This document shows positions 38,659 to 49,797 of a stretch of 64,000 nt of DNA, one piece after another. A program made the position numbers and the translations under genes. Under the pieces are notes generated by a model. The model was not told the DNA's origin and did no database searches. It saw nothing but the letters and a program-made list of their open reading frames with translations. The stretch is from Tritrichomonas musculus (taxonomy: Eukaryota > Parabasalia > Tritrichomonadida > Tritrichomonadidae), in assembly GCA_039105265.1 (NCBI GenBank), contig JAPFFF010000003.1, positions 1,550,001 to 1,614,000 on the forward strand, read 5' to 3'. Positions within the stretch are counted from its first letter, which is position 1. The number at the start of each line of letters is the position of its first letter.

Positions 38659-41226
38659 ATGAGTGACCAGCCAAATACGCAACAACAACAACAAAAACAA
38701 CCTACATACGAGCAACTTAAAGAAAAATATTTACAATTATTTCAAAAAAACAAACGACAAAAACAAGAAATTGAAAAATGCATCAATAATCAAAAACTTC
38801 TCGAACAAGGAATCAAAGAACGTGACGAAGCAATTAATGAAAGATCAAACAGTATTAAAGATCTTTTGAAATCCAAAGAAGAACTCACTCAAAAATTAAA
38901 TAATCAAAAAAGTGAAATCTCATCTTTGAAATCTCAACTTGAAAAAATTAAAAATCAATTAGAGGAAGCTGAAAATATAGATCCAAATGGAACTCTTGCT
39001 GAATTGACAACTGCATTTAATAGCGAAAGAAGAGAACTTCTAACTCAGATCGAAGTTTTAAAAAAATCAAGAGAAGAAGAAATGCAAAATACTGAAAGCA
39101 AAAATGATACAACTAATCCCAATCAGGGACAGGATAAAATTAGAGAACTCGAGGAACAACTTACTAACGAAATTAATGAAAAACAAAATTTAATTAATCT
39201 ATTAAACTTATCAAAAAATGAAAATAATGAAATATCAAATAAAATACTATCTATTACAAAAGAATTTGAAAATCAAAAAGCTAAAATTCTTGAAGTGCAA
39301 GAAACTAATCATTCGTTAAATCTTGAAAAAGCAAAATTAAAAGCACAAATCGAAGAATTGAACATATATAAAATTCAAACAGAAAACGTGACATTAAAAA
39401 ACAGTCAAGATATTAACAATGAAGAAAATAAAAAAGATCAACTTTTACAACAAACAATTAATGAACTCAAAACTATTCGTTTAAATGCAGAATTAGCTTC
39501 AACATCTTTTGAAAAAGAAAAAGAAGAAATGAAATCTCAAATTGATTCACTCCAACAATCGATTTATCAAAATCAATCAATAATTTCAAAATTAAATGAT
39601 GATATTAAATTAAAAGGAAGTCAAATCGAACAATTCAAACAAAATGATGCATCGCTTCAAAATAAGGTTACTCAACTAACCAATGAATTAAAACAGAAAG
39701 AAAAAGATAACGAACTTCTCCAAAATCAAATTAATACAATTAACTCTCAAATAGAGAAGAAACAGGCTGAATTTCAAAATAGTATTACTAAAACACAACA
39801 AAAACTTAATCAAGAATCAAATCAAACGAAAGAATTAAATCAGGTGATTATCGATCTTCAAATTCAAATCAAAGAAAAAGAAGATCTCAATACAAAAATT
39901 GTTCAAGATATGACATCTAAAGAAAATCAATTCAACAAAAAAATTTCTGAGCTTCAAAATCAGTTAAAGCAGAAAGAAGATTCATTCATTAAATATAAAC
40001 AAGAAACTACAGAAAAAGAAAAAAAATTGAATTCACAAATCGACCAAATACAGTCTCAAATAAGGAAGAGGGAAGTAAATTTCAATGAAAAGGAAACTTT
40101 ATCAAATAAAATGTCGAATGAATTATTAGAAAAACTTCATGCAAAAGAAAGAGAAAACTTAAAACTTTCCAACGAAGTTAGAGATAAATCTAATCAACTA
40201 TCGGAACTAAGAACAAAAGAAGAATCATCAGCAAAGACAATTTCAGAGTTAAACGATCAATGTAAAACAAATGAGCAACTGATCAATGATTTGAAATACA
40301 AGTTAAATGAAAAAGAAATTTCTCATAAAAAGTTAACAGACCAAATGTCAATTCAATTATCTCAACTTCAATCAAATAACAATGATGTAAATGAGTCATT
40401 AAAGCAAGCTCAAGAGAAAATCAAATCACTTCAAAATCATCTTTCATCTACACAAGACGAACTATCAAAATCTTCTTCTGATACATCAAGAGAAATAGAA
40501 ATAAATAAAAGAACGATCGAAGAACTCAAGGCTCAAATAAATAGTAAAAATGACGCAATTGCACAGCTTGAAGATCAGATTAAACTTGATAAAGTTTCAT
40601 TTGATAAACGAGAAGAAAATTTAAATGCAATAATATCATCTCTTGAAGAAACAGAAAAGTCACTTCAAGAACAACTTCAAACGTCAGCTTCCAATATAAA
40701 GCAACTCCAAACACAAATTTCCAGAAATGATCAAAAATTCAATTCATATGAAGAATCGATAAGGAAATTGAAGGAAGAAAAAACGAATATTATGCAACAA
40801 TTTAATCAGCTCAATGAATCATTAAAAAATGCCGAAACAGCAAATTCAGAAGATAAAGTTCAAATTGCGAAATTATTGAGTGAGCGCAAAAAATGGGAAA
40901 AAATGAAACATCAAACAGACCAAAAATTTGCGGCATCGGAAGAAGAGAAAAAGAAACTAATCGAAAGACTCGGAGCTCTTGAAAAAGATAGAAGTACAAA
41001 AATTGTTGATACAAAACAACAATCAGCATCTCGTGTTTTTCCAAACTACATTCGAAAAGTTTTACTACAGTTCTTTATACAAGATGGATCAACCAGAGAA
41101 GCGTTGATTCCAGTCATTCTCCACCTTGTTGAGTGTGATGAGAAGCAAATAAATCAAGCCCAGAGGTGCTGGTCAGACTCAAACCAAATTATTACACCAG
41201 CACTCTCATTTTTCAAATTTAAGTAA
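38659..41226 (+). CDS. GRIP-domain golgin (long coiled coil)
   Basis: The frame opens at a TTG, but the first ATG is at 38659 (MSDQPNTQQQQQK; 855 aa). Residues about 15-780 are an almost unbroken Lys/Glu/Gln/Asn coiled coil. The C-terminal 60 residues depart from this: NYIRKVLLQFFIQDGSTREALIPVILHLVECDEKQINQ, which fits the GRIP pattern (aromatic, then 'K.VLL.F', then 'R..LIPV...L'). GRIP domains bind Arl1-GTP on the trans-Golgi, and the coiled coil tethers vesicles. Together with the nearby Rab and Erv46 genes it adds to the secretory theme, although the genes are not an operon. Confidence 0.78.
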   Translation: MSDQPNTQQQQQKQPTYEQLKEKYLQLFQKNKRQKQEIEKCINNQKLLEQGIKERDEAINERSNSIKDLLKSKEELTQKLNNQKSEISSLKSQLEKIKNQLEEAENIDPNGTLAELTTAFNSERRELLTQIEVLKKSREEEMQNTESKNDTTNPNQGQDKIRELEEQLTNEINEKQNLINLLNLSKNENNEISNKILSITKEFENQKAKILEVQETNHSLNLEKAKLKAQIEELNIYKIQTENVTLKNSQDINNEENKKDQLLQQTINELKTIRLNAELASTSFEKEKEEMKSQIDSLQQSIYQNQSIISKLNDDIKLKGSQIEQFKQNDASLQNKVTQLTNELKQKEKDNELLQNQINTINSQIEKKQAEFQNSITKTQQKLNQESNQTKELNQVIIDLQIQIKEKEDLNTKIVQDMTSKENQFNKKISELQNQLKQKEDSFIKYKQETTEKEKKLNSQIDQIQSQIRKREVNFNEKETLSNKMSNELLEKLHAKERENLKLSNEVRDKSNQLSELRTKEESSAKTISELNDQCKTNEQLINDLKYKLNEKEISHKKLTDQMSIQLSQLQSNNNDVNESLKQAQEKIKSLQNHLSSTQDELSKSSSDTSREIEINKRTIEELKAQINSKNDAIAQLEDQIKLDKVSFDKREENLNAIISSLEETEKSLQEQLQTSASNIKQLQTQISRNDQKFNSYEESIRKLKEEKTNIMQQFNQLNESLKNAETANSEDKVQIAKLLSERKKWEKMKHQTDQKFAASEEEKKKLIERLGALEKDRSTKIVDTKQQSASRVFPNYIRKVLLQFFIQDGSTREALIPVILHLVECDEKQINQAQRCWSDSNQIITPALSFFKFK

Positions 41227-41503
41227 TGCATTGCGCTTTTTTTGTTTGATTCATATATTTATATTATAAATCTTTGTATTGTATTTTATATTATGAAAAT
41301 AAAAATATTTTTATATATATAAAATTAATGCTCTTTTTTTCAATGGGATTTACATGGCTACGATCCAAACAAACATCAAAAAAAGATTGATATTGCATAT
41401 AAATCATTCTTTTTGATATAAAGTTGATATAAATTTAAACTCGAACATTTAACAATTCAAAATAAAATGAAAAAAATTTTAAGACGTTAGTTAGCATTTA
41501 TTA

Positions 41504-43465
41504 ATGTCAATCAAAGAAGAAAATCTTTCAACAGATGTAGAAGGCCCAAATGATTTTGAGGAAAATGATCCTGTTCAAAATATTAATGATGATCAAATGA
41601 AATCAGAAACTTCCAACGCTTCAAATAAATCTGGCCAATCAAAGGAGTCTAGCAAATCAAAAGTATCTAACAAATCTAAAGAGCCAAATGAATTAAACGA
41701 AATAAATGAATCGGTAAATTTAAACAAGTCAAACGAATCACATAATTCAGATGAATTAAATAAACCAGAAGAATTAAATAAATCAGAAGAATTAAATCAA
41801 CCAGAAGAACTAAATGAATCAGAAGAATTAAAAAAATCAGAAGAACTAAATAAATCCGAAGAATTAAAAAAATCCGAGGAAATAAGTAAATCAGAAGAAG
41901 CAAATAAATCAGAAGAATTAAATCAACCAGAAGAATTAAATCAACCAGAAGAATTAAGTCAACCAGGAGAATTAAATCAACCAGAAGAATTAAATCAACC
42001 AGAAGAATTAAATCAACCAGAAGAATCAAATCAACTAAAAGAACTAAACAAATCCGAGGAATTGAATAAATCTGAAGAAATAAATAAATCTGAAGAATCA
42101 AACAAATCAAATGAATTAAACGAAAAAAATGATTATAATAAATTAAGCGAAACAAACAAACTAAGCGAATCAAATAAATCCATTGATTCAAGCAAACCGA
42201 ACGAATTAAATAAATCAAACCAATTAGATGATATGAGCGAATCCAATAATTCAAGTAAAATCAACGAGATAAATGAATTCAGTAAAATGAATGATTCAAA
42301 CTTTTCTAGTAAATCCTTCGAATCTGGTAAACTCTCCAAATCAAATAAACTAAGTGAATCAGATATATCGAGAGAATCAAAACATTCAAGTAAATCAATT
42401 ATATCCAAAAAATCAATCCAATCAAAATCATCTATGCAATCTCAAAACTCAATTCAATCAAAAGATTCAATTCTATCTCAGAAATCCAAAGAATCTAACA
42501 AATCTAAAATATCTAATCAATCTAAAACATCAACTAATTCCAAGAGGTCAAACAAGCTCACACTGGAAACATCAAGCGAACATTCACAGGTAACTAATAA
42601 TAACAAACTTATAATGAACAACACAACTGAGATAATCAAAGACAATGATAAAACCGTAATTCAAAATGAATTGACAACACATCAAAACATTTTAGAAACG
42701 CCTCAAACAGATAAAGCTAACAAAAATCGTAATTATCATGAAAAACAAAGCTTAAAAAGTCAACCACCAAATTCGATTGATATCAGATTTAAATCAGAAT
42801 TAAATGATGAATCATTTAAAGCCTTTCTTGATCGAAACTTTACTCCTAAAAAGTCACCACCAAAAACGAAAAAAGTGAAAAGAAAAAAGATTAATGATTT
42901 TCAAGGCTTTTTTATTAGGCAAGAAAATGCAACAAAGAAAAAATCTAGTTTTACTCATGAAAATTCGCAGCTTGCAAATAGTCCAACTTTAGACTATCGA
43001 AGAAGGAAAAAAGCAAGCCACGACATGAATGAAAAAATTCAATCTAGCCACTTGTATCAAACTGCAATAATTAGGAAAAAATTTGATGATGATGACGACG
43101 ACGATCATTTTGAATTCAAATATTCAAATAAGGCAAGATCACAGTCAGTTACACATAATAATAATAGTAATTCACCAAAGAAATATCAATTAAATGACAA
43201 CAGTAACGAAACACCAAAACCTAAAAAGATTAAAAACCCCTCTCTTCATCTTTATACGACTTTGCCCAAAATTGAAGCAGCGCCTGAAAAAGTTAACTAT
43301 AGGAAATATTGCTTTAGTGAGAATTCTCAAAAATTAACTCAAAATTCTACTTCACTTTTAAGTCGAGAACAATTTGATTTAAATGAAATTTTGAAAAATG
43401 TTAGGGAGAAAGATAAAAAAAACAGATTATGGAAAGAATATTTTGAAAACTTTGATGAATCATAG
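41504..43465 (+). CDS. Low-complexity Ser/Asn/Glu/Lys repeat protein
   Basis: 653 aa. Residues about 85-200 are imperfect hexapeptide repeats of the type N-K/Q-S/P-E-E-L/I, and residues about 200-330 continue with shorter SNKS/ESNK repeats. The C-terminal 300 residues are basic and disordered with a poly-Asp patch (DDDDDDDH), ending LWKEYFENFDES. No domain recognised. The repeats resemble intrinsically disordered scaffold or surface-repeat proteins, but there is no signal peptide or membrane segment. It is likely a real gene because the frame survives 653 codons and a non-repeat C-terminus follows. Confidence 0.75.
   Translation: MSIKEENLSTDVEGPNDFEENDPVQNINDDQMKSETSNASNKSGQSKESSKSKVSNKSKEPNELNEINESVNLNKSNESHNSDELNKPEELNKSEELNQPEELNESEELKKSEELNKSEELKKSEEISKSEEANKSEELNQPEELNQPEELSQPGELNQPEELNQPEELNQPEESNQLKELNKSEELNKSEEINKSEESNKSNELNEKNDYNKLSETNKLSESNKSIDSSKPNELNKSNQLDDMSESNNSSKINEINEFSKMNDSNFSSKSFESGKLSKSNKLSESDISRESKHSSKSIISKKSIQSKSSMQSQNSIQSKDSILSQKSKESNKSKISNQSKTSTNSKRSNKLTLETSSEHSQVTNNNKLIMNNTTEIIKDNDKTVIQNELTTHQNILETPQTDKANKNRNYHEKQSLKSQPPNSIDIRFKSELNDESFKAFLDRNFTPKKSPPKTKKVKRKKINDFQGFFIRQENATKKKSSFTHENSQLANSPTLDYRRRKKASHDMNEKIQSSHLYQTAIIRKKFDDDDDDDHFEFKYSNKARSQSVTHNNNSNSPKKYQLNDNSNETPKPKKIKNPSLHLYTTLPKIEAAPEKVNYRKYCFSENSQKLTQNSTSLLSREQFDLNEILKNVREKDKKNRLWKEYFENFDES
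41921..42028 (+). repeat. 18-bp minisatellite, six tandem units
   Basis: Units starting at 41921, 41939, 41957, 41975, 41993 and 42011 read AATCAACCAGAAGAATTA with one to two changes, coding NQPEEL. Looser versions of the same period extend from about 41760 to 42110. In-frame period favours length variation without frameshift. Confidence 0.9.
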
Positions 43466-43723
43466 CTTTTATATATATATATATGTAAAGAGTTTATATA
43501 AATATTTGTTAATAGCTTGCTAAATTTTGATTTTCTTTTATTTAATATCAGAATTTGATATCATAATCTATTTTTTACTCTTATCATATTACTCATCTGT
43601 TTTCATTTATATCCTTACTCTTACAAATCTATTCATTTAATTGTTTTTTTTAAAGTATTGCGCTTATTTCCGTTGTAATATGACTTATTTTTCAATGATT
43701 TATTTTTTTTTTTGACTTAAGAA

Positions 43724-46450
43724 ATGGATGCAAACATTTTGATCCAAATTACTAATTCATTAAAAAGCAACGAAGCTAATGAAGAAGTTTTAAATTACCG
43801 CAATTTATATGCTCAGTTAAATAGTTCTTCAGAATCAATCCCACTTTTATTACCAATCTATACCCAAGTTGACGACTCAGATGTACATTTGGTAATTCTA
43901 CAAATATTATATAATCGCATTTACAATTTTTGGAATGAAATAAGCGAAGACAATAAAGGAAAGCTTCTGACTTTTTTTTTCAAAGATTTAACTAACGATT
44001 ATTTAAAAAAATATATTGAATCAGGAAGTTCTCATGTAGTAGAACTCATAGCACAATGCCAAGCGCGTATAGCATCATTTTATTATCCAGAAGGTTTTCC
44101 AATTTTATGGAAACCCATCGCATTTAATTTTGAACTAGAGCATTTTTTTTACTTTGTTGCTTATTTCTTTTCTGCAGTAGCAAGTCCTAATTTGCAGAAT
44201 CTTTCCCAATATCAAAAAATTAGAGCGGGAATGCTAATAATAAGTAATGACGATGAAACGTCAATTGACAATGTGATATTTAGTAAAATTATTTCAGGAA
44301 TTACGACCAGCCAAACAGCTATTTTTGCTTTAGCATCGTATGTAAAATGGGGCTATAATTATCAAGTTTGGTTCGAAAACAAAGATATTTTTAATTTCAT
44401 TTTAACATCTCTAAATTCAAATATTATTGAACTGATTAATAACACAATAACAAGACTTAATATAGCTTCTACTAAGCTTGTTACAGATATTCCTTTAGTT
44501 AATTTATTTAATCAAGTAAAAGATTCAATTCAAAAGCAAAATGAAGATATAAAATTAATTTCATGTACAGCATCTCTAATTAACAATATTGCAATAACAC
44601 TTGAACATATTCCAGATTTACTTGGCAGCCTTCATATTTTTGAATATGTATTATTTTTTTTAAACTATCAAGATGTATCAACTACCAATGCTATAATTCC
44701 AGCATTAACTTACTATATTCAAATACTACCTCAAGAGTCAATTGGCAATGTTATTGACGCTATCCTAGGTCGTATAATTAGGCATCACCAATCCAATGGA
44801 AACATTAATATGGAAGACGATTTATTTGTTAAATCTTTATGCAATGTTATGTCAAAAACTGATCCAAACATTTTGGTTAACATACTTAAAGCAAAAGTTG
44901 ACGATCCAAACTTTGAAAGCAATATCAATATTACTTCAGCTGTACTTTCTGTTCTTTCTTATATGAATTATTTACCTTTCGATATTCAACTTTACGTTTA
45001 TCGAAAAATTGAACCATTTTTCACTAATAATTTGAAGCCAAATAATCCTCAAGAATTTTTCCGAACTTACTATATGCTTCTTTTCCTGCAGAATATAAAT
45101 ATTCCGCCAATAATGGAGATAACTGAAAACATTCCACAAGAGCAACAAGCACAAATTCAACAAATGAATGAAGCAAGCCAAAATATATTTCAATCCATGC
45201 TTCGTATTGTTTCGGATATTATCATACCACAATTTCCACTATATGCTTCTAAGTTATCCACAGAAATTAATTATCAATATTTGAAATTGGTTAGGAAAAT
45301 TGTTTCAAAAATCAGGAAATTCAACAACCAAATTGGCATTTTTAATCCCGAATTAGTTCAACTTGTCTCTAATGAATTAAAAATATTACCTGACTTGCCA
45401 GAAGAAGCAGCAAAATTAATTGGATATTTAATTAGTAACGATGAAACTTCTAATACAATGCAGCAAATAATAAGCGATTTGTTTGGTGAATTTGAAAAAC
45501 AACCGAAAAATGAAATAATTTCATTTTTACTTACGCTTATTTCTCACCTTAAATATCTTAAAATAGATGAAAATATAGCAAGTATAATAACGCATCATTT
45601 AGATATTATCCATTCAATTTTAAATAAAAATAAACTAGAACATTTAATCAGCTACCTATTAAAAGCATATGTTGTTGTTGCCCCATATATTATAAACCTT
45701 TTACCACAGTTGCTTCAATTGAATACAGGAACTGATAAACTTATCTTTGACAATGCCTGCTTACTTACTGATGCTGTTTTAACCCAATGCCAAGGAATTG
45801 ATTTAAGCTGGTTCCCTCCTTATTTCATCACTTCATCACAACTTCTTTTGCAAAATATTCTACCAACAGAACCAACCCCAGATCAGAAACAAATATTTCA
45901 AAAAATTGCAAAGCACTATTGTTCGATATTGAAAAAATTTATTTTTATGAACAAAGGAAATATTGAACAGGCATTTAGTTCTATGATACAAAATATTTAT
46001 AGTCAATTTGTTATTGGCTACAATCATCATTATTTTATCGAAAAATTAACTGAATCTATACTTCCATTCATGGAATGCGGATGCCCTCCCCAAGTTATAT
46101 CAAATAACATTCTTTTATATTCGTTATGCTTTTTATTTGATACTAATTTCAATCATGCTTTTCCTGAATGCCAAGAAGTTATGGAAACCGCTATAAAATT
46201 CCATACTCTACTTATTAAAAATAGTCCAAATGAATTTAAAGCAAAATTCTCAGAATTTTTGGCCTTATTCAATGGATCAGAAAGAACTTCTAAATATTTC
46301 GAAGATTATCTTAACCTTTGCACACAAGCTGATTTAAATAATCTTGATGCTCATGTTAGCAATAGTTTGTTTTCGCAATTTTATAATTCAATACTTAGTG
46401 ATAGAAATAGTAATCCATGGACACCACCAGCACCACCTCCTTCAGAATAG
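43724..46450 (+). CDS. Karyopherin (importin-beta/exportin)-like HEAT protein
   Basis: 908 aa, entirely helical. The N-terminal 150 residues have the karyopherin feel: regular amphipathic pairs (ILIQITNSLKSNEANEEVLNYRNLYAQL; VHLVILQILYNRIYNFWNEI). Repeats continue to the end (LVRKIVSKIRKF, LISYLLKAYVVVAPYIINLLPQLLQL). The tail is NPWTPPAPPPSE. Length fits importin-beta/exportin proteins (850-1100). Divergence prevents naming a cargo class; exportin-T/exportin-5-like is possible. Alternative: other HEAT scaffolds. Role would be nucleocytoplasmic transport with Ran. Confidence 0.6.
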   Translation: MDANILIQITNSLKSNEANEEVLNYRNLYAQLNSSSESIPLLLPIYTQVDDSDVHLVILQILYNRIYNFWNEISEDNKGKLLTFFFKDLTNDYLKKYIESGSSHVVELIAQCQARIASFYYPEGFPILWKPIAFNFELEHFFYFVAYFFSAVASPNLQNLSQYQKIRAGMLIISNDDETSIDNVIFSKIISGITTSQTAIFALASYVKWGYNYQVWFENKDIFNFILTSLNSNIIELINNTITRLNIASTKLVTDIPLVNLFNQVKDSIQKQNEDIKLISCTASLINNIAITLEHIPDLLGSLHIFEYVLFFLNYQDVSTTNAIIPALTYYIQILPQESIGNVIDAILGRIIRHHQSNGNINMEDDLFVKSLCNVMSKTDPNILVNILKAKVDDPNFESNINITSAVLSVLSYMNYLPFDIQLYVYRKIEPFFTNNLKPNNPQEFFRTYYMLLFLQNINIPPIMEITENIPQEQQAQIQQMNEASQNIFQSMLRIVSDIIIPQFPLYASKLSTEINYQYLKLVRKIVSKIRKFNNQIGIFNPELVQLVSNELKILPDLPEEAAKLIGYLISNDETSNTMQQIISDLFGEFEKQPKNEIISFLLTLISHLKYLKIDENIASIITHHLDIIHSILNKNKLEHLISYLLKAYVVVAPYIINLLPQLLQLNTGTDKLIFDNACLLTDAVLTQCQGIDLSWFPPYFITSSQLLLQNILPTEPTPDQKQIFQKIAKHYCSILKKFIFMNKGNIEQAFSSMIQNIYSQFVIGYNHHYFIEKLTESILPFMECGCPPQVISNNILLYSLCFLFDTNFNHAFPECQEVMETAIKFHTLLIKNSPNEFKAKFSEFLALFNGSERTSKYFEDYLNLCTQADLNNLDAHVSNSLFSQFYNSILSDRNSNPWTPPAPPPSE

Positions 46451-46651
46451 ATTTTTATTTCTCTTCTTTCTTTACGTTACTGACAATCAAAATCAAATAA
46501 ATAAAAGTATTATTATTACCTATTTTTATTACTATCTAATTAAATACTATATTATAGTTTTCAAATAGATCCATCTTGATTTAACTTAAAACATTTCAAT
46601 GATAAAATCATAGATAATTAACATTAAAAAAATATTAAAAATACCGAACAT

Positions 46652-47410
46652 TTATATTGGGGCTGATTTCCTTTTTGAATGGCGACTCTCTGGTTTATGC
46701 GAATTAATTATTTTTCTGACATCACTTGCAGATTCACATTCCACGAGAATTGGCATTAACCATTCTGTTAAAACACGGTCGTTCGGTGTTCCTTTCCACT
46801 GTTGAATTTGAATCGAATTGTCTGGATGAAACTTTTGTGCAGATATATTATCATCAACTAAAATTAAATCAGTGAGAGGTCTATGGAATATATCTAAATC
46901 TTTATGAACCATTTTTCCATGATTTCGAAGCTCGCATGAATCACGATAATATCTGTGCTCTTTGTCAATTTGGGGGCATAATGCATCAATGATTTTGTCT
47001 GCATAATCTTGAACTCCATAAGTAAAAATAAATACATCAAAATGAGAATTTACATAATCCAAAAATTCTTTGACACCAGGACGCAATTGAACATATAAAT
47101 AATCTTTTTTAGGTGGGACACCATTTGAATTTTGCTCAATTTCTTCGTCATCAAATTCAACTCTAAATGATTCAACATCTGGATGGGCTATATACTTCGA
47201 ACTATGAATTAAAGTTTCATCTAGATCTAACACGAGAGTCTTTTTACCTTGTTTGACGGGTGGAGGCTCTAATTCCTCGGTAACAATGAAAGAATAAGTT
47301 CTCTTTATCTTTGTCCATGTGGACAGCTTTGCTGCTGATCTTTCACGCTTAATTCTAACTGGCTTGATGAAACCATTCATTGCATCTTTTATCGAAGAGA
47401 CGATTGACAT
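46652..47410 (-). CDS. FCP1/SCP-type (CTD-like) phosphatase
   Basis: 252 aa. The catalytic motif KTLVLDLDETLIHSS (DLDET, nucleophile the first Asp) is near residues 58-72. It is followed by VQLRPGVKEFLDYVNSHFDVFIFTYGVQDYADKIIDALCP, CELRNHGKMVHKDL and DLILVDDNI, the conserved Lys and paired Asp of HAD-type SCP phosphatases. An insert EIEQNSNGVPPKKD separates the two halves of the cap-like region. The N-terminal 50 residues are basic, with no membrane anchor, unlike Dullard. Substrate may be the RNA polymerase II C-terminal domain or another phosphoprotein. The protein ends in a basic KRKSAPI tail. Confidence 0.95.
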   Translation of the reverse strand: MSIVSSIKDAMNGFIKPVRIKRERSAAKLSTWTKIKRTYSFIVTEELEPPPVKQGKKTLVLDLDETLIHSSKYIAHPDVESFRVEFDDEEIEQNSNGVPPKKDYLYVQLRPGVKEFLDYVNSHFDVFIFTYGVQDYADKIIDALCPQIDKEHRYYRDSCELRNHGKMVHKDLDIFHRPLTDLILVDDNISAQKFHPDNSIQIQQWKGTPNDRVLTEWLMPILVECESASDVRKIINSHKPESRHSKRKSAPI

Positions 47411-48522
47411 TCTCTATACTTTAATAAACATATTCAATTGAATTTTGTTTTAATTTTTTGTAAAAAAATAAATTTGAAAATATTTAATTAAATTAATATA
47501 TAGAAGAATTTTTTAAAAAAAATCGAGGTTAGGCATTAATATTGCATATTTTTTTCGTACTAAAGTTTTTATTGAAAATAATAAAGATTTTAATTATTCA
47601 AAAAGTTTATTAATACAAAAAAATGATTATTTTTTGAGAGCGTAACTCAATTATTCATATATTCTTTTATAAAATTTTGTAAATCAGAAAAATCATTTAA
47701 CTAATTTTAACTTAGATATGCTTCTATAATATTTATTTTATAAAATAACTAATTAAAAAAAGAAAATATTTTTTTTTTTTTTTTTTTTTAAAAGAAGGTA
47801 CTTTCCAATCATTATTCTAAGATTAAAGTATTAAGCCATAAGCTATGATAAATCCTTTCCCTAAAGAATTTTAGCGCAATTTATATTATGCTATGAAATG
47901 ATATGATTTTTGTATTTCTCATAAATATTCATTTAGAGATTGATATAGTACCTATATTATAGGATCTAAATTTGTGGTCATTTATGATTGAAAATGACCA
48001 GTATTAACACATTATATTACTCAAATTGGCGAGTGCCAATCAAAAAGACAACATATTTTCTTTCAAAAAGATTAAATGCTAAAAGTCGGTCATTGGTTAT
48101 TCAAAGCCTAGGCATTGGGTAATCAGCATCAAGGTATAATGATAAAAAATTCATCAGGATGTTTGCTTTTCTAAAGGTCAAATGCTTATAGTATATAATC
48201 ACCTATAGACTAAACTTTTTCAATATTTGAATATAGAAGAAATTTTCCTTTTTCATGGATTTATCTCTGGTTCTAATAATAAGCATATTATTATTTATTG
48301 ATGGTTGAATTAAATATCATAAAATACGGATAAAAACAAATAAAATACTTTAAATAAATAAGAATAAACTCTGATACATTTTTTTTGAACCGATTTTAAA
48401 AAATTATCTTTCCTTTTAAATTTCTTTTTAAATTGAATCATCAATACAAAAAGTTATTCACTTTTTCAGATATTTGAATAAAATTATCTTATATAAGAAA
48501 ATATTTTTTAAGCTTTGATTTT
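47411..48522. other. Intergenic with small perfect hairpins
   Basis: Two hairpins stand out: TGGTCATTT/AAATGACCA at 47975-47983/47992-48000 and ATTGGC-GAGT-GCCAAT at 48025-48040. A near-direct repeat CATTGGTTATTCA/CATTGGGTAATCA follows at about 48091-48125. A T run lies near 47768-47789. The 47970-48135 part is compositionally different from its surroundings and could be a structured RNA, but no family is recognised. Confidence 0.4.
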
Positions 48523-48810
48523 ATGTGTCGTGAAACTGATGGTGATCTTTCTGAACATTCAGTTCAAGATAAAAAAACGCCAGATCTCCCACCTCCGTCA
48601 GAACCACCCCGCCCACCTTCAAATTCATTATCGCCTCCGCCTCGGCGCCGCTCTTCAGCATCTTTACATTCAAAACAATCAAACGATTCAAATCCTAATC
48701 AAGCAGATAAAGACTCTTCAAATTTAAGTTCAGATTATGATTATTCATATTATTATTCATACTCAAAAAGTAATGATAACAAAACAGCTAATGATCCTAC
48801 AGAACAGTAA
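48523..48810 (+). CDS. Small Pro/Ser-rich protein, 95 aa
   Basis: ATG start, MCRETDGDLSEH. Residues 19-50 are Pro/Ser/Arg-rich (PPPSEPPRPPSNSLSPPPRR), and the tail is Ser/Asn/Tyr-rich (SDYDYSYYYSYSKSND). The local G+C is clearly above the flanks, and third-position bias fits this frame rather than the overlapping alternative. It is probably a disordered protein that could bind SH3/WW-type partners. Not recognised; could be a remnant. Confidence 0.5.
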   Translation: MCRETDGDLSEHSVQDKKTPDLPPPSEPPRPPSNSLSPPPRRRSSASLHSKQSNDSNPNQADKDSSNLSSDYDYSYYYSYSKSNDNKTANDPTEQ

Positions 48811-49797
48811 CGCTTTCATTTCAAATAATCAATAATTATTGATTAAATTTTCATCCTTTTTTTTTTATGTTCATTTTTTCACCCAAAAAATACATATTCA
48901 CCTTATTTAATAAAGAATATTAAATTTATATATTCTCTTGAAACAGATTTATATAACATTTTTATTAATGAAGATTTCATGAAGATTCGGTTCCATTTTT
49001 TTTTTTTTTTTAATTATTTAAAAAGTTATAACCTCAAAATTTTGCTTTATTTTTTGAACTCACATTCAAAAATTGAAATAGTTTAGCAAGTAAAATCACT
49101 ATATATTTTGAAATAATCAATTAACTATAACGTTTTTACATGATATTTATATTATATAAAGCATATATTTTCACAATAAATTTAAATACCAGAAAATATT
49201 AATTTCAATTATGAGAAATACTTACATTTTATATTTGAATAGTTTTGTGATAAATATAAATTGAGAACAAAAAGTTGTATTCATTAAATCTTGCTTAAAA
49301 AAATCACTTTCTCTTTTACAATGTCATTTTTAAATGAATATATTAACCAATATTTTAAATAAGTATGTTTTATCGATAATTGAAAAATACGTAAATATCG
49401 AATTTGAAAAATGAAGTATTTAGAAGAATTTATTGGTCTATTTGAAATGTAATTAATTCAATATTTTTTAAAATCATAATATATTTTTCGAATATAGTAA
49501 TTTTTTAAGAAATTTAGAATATTTTTAGAGAGGGTCAGCATTGGATAATTTTATCAGCAATATCTCGTTGACAACGCTGATCTCATTATATCAATTTTAA
49601 CAAACGACGAAATTTTTATTTGAAAGTGATAGTCAAAAGCAAAACCATTTTAATAATTTATCGTAGACGACGATTCGTCGTTGATACAATGAAAAATTTT
49701 GTCTATTTTTAATTGATCATGATGATGATTTCTATTTTGAACATATTCATTATTTCCATTTATTGAATTTTTAATAACAAGAGTTTTTGAATATTTG

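Noticed and set aside
41676..42254. Antisense 192-aa ORF rich in Leu/Ile
   Set aside because: It is the reverse reading of the low-complexity repeat gene; its LILLVDL repeats simply mirror the 18-bp minisatellite.
48127..48160. Possible box C/D RNA on the minus strand (CTGATGA ... CTGA)
   Set aside because: There is no terminal stem, no convincing D'/C' pair and no recognisable guide.
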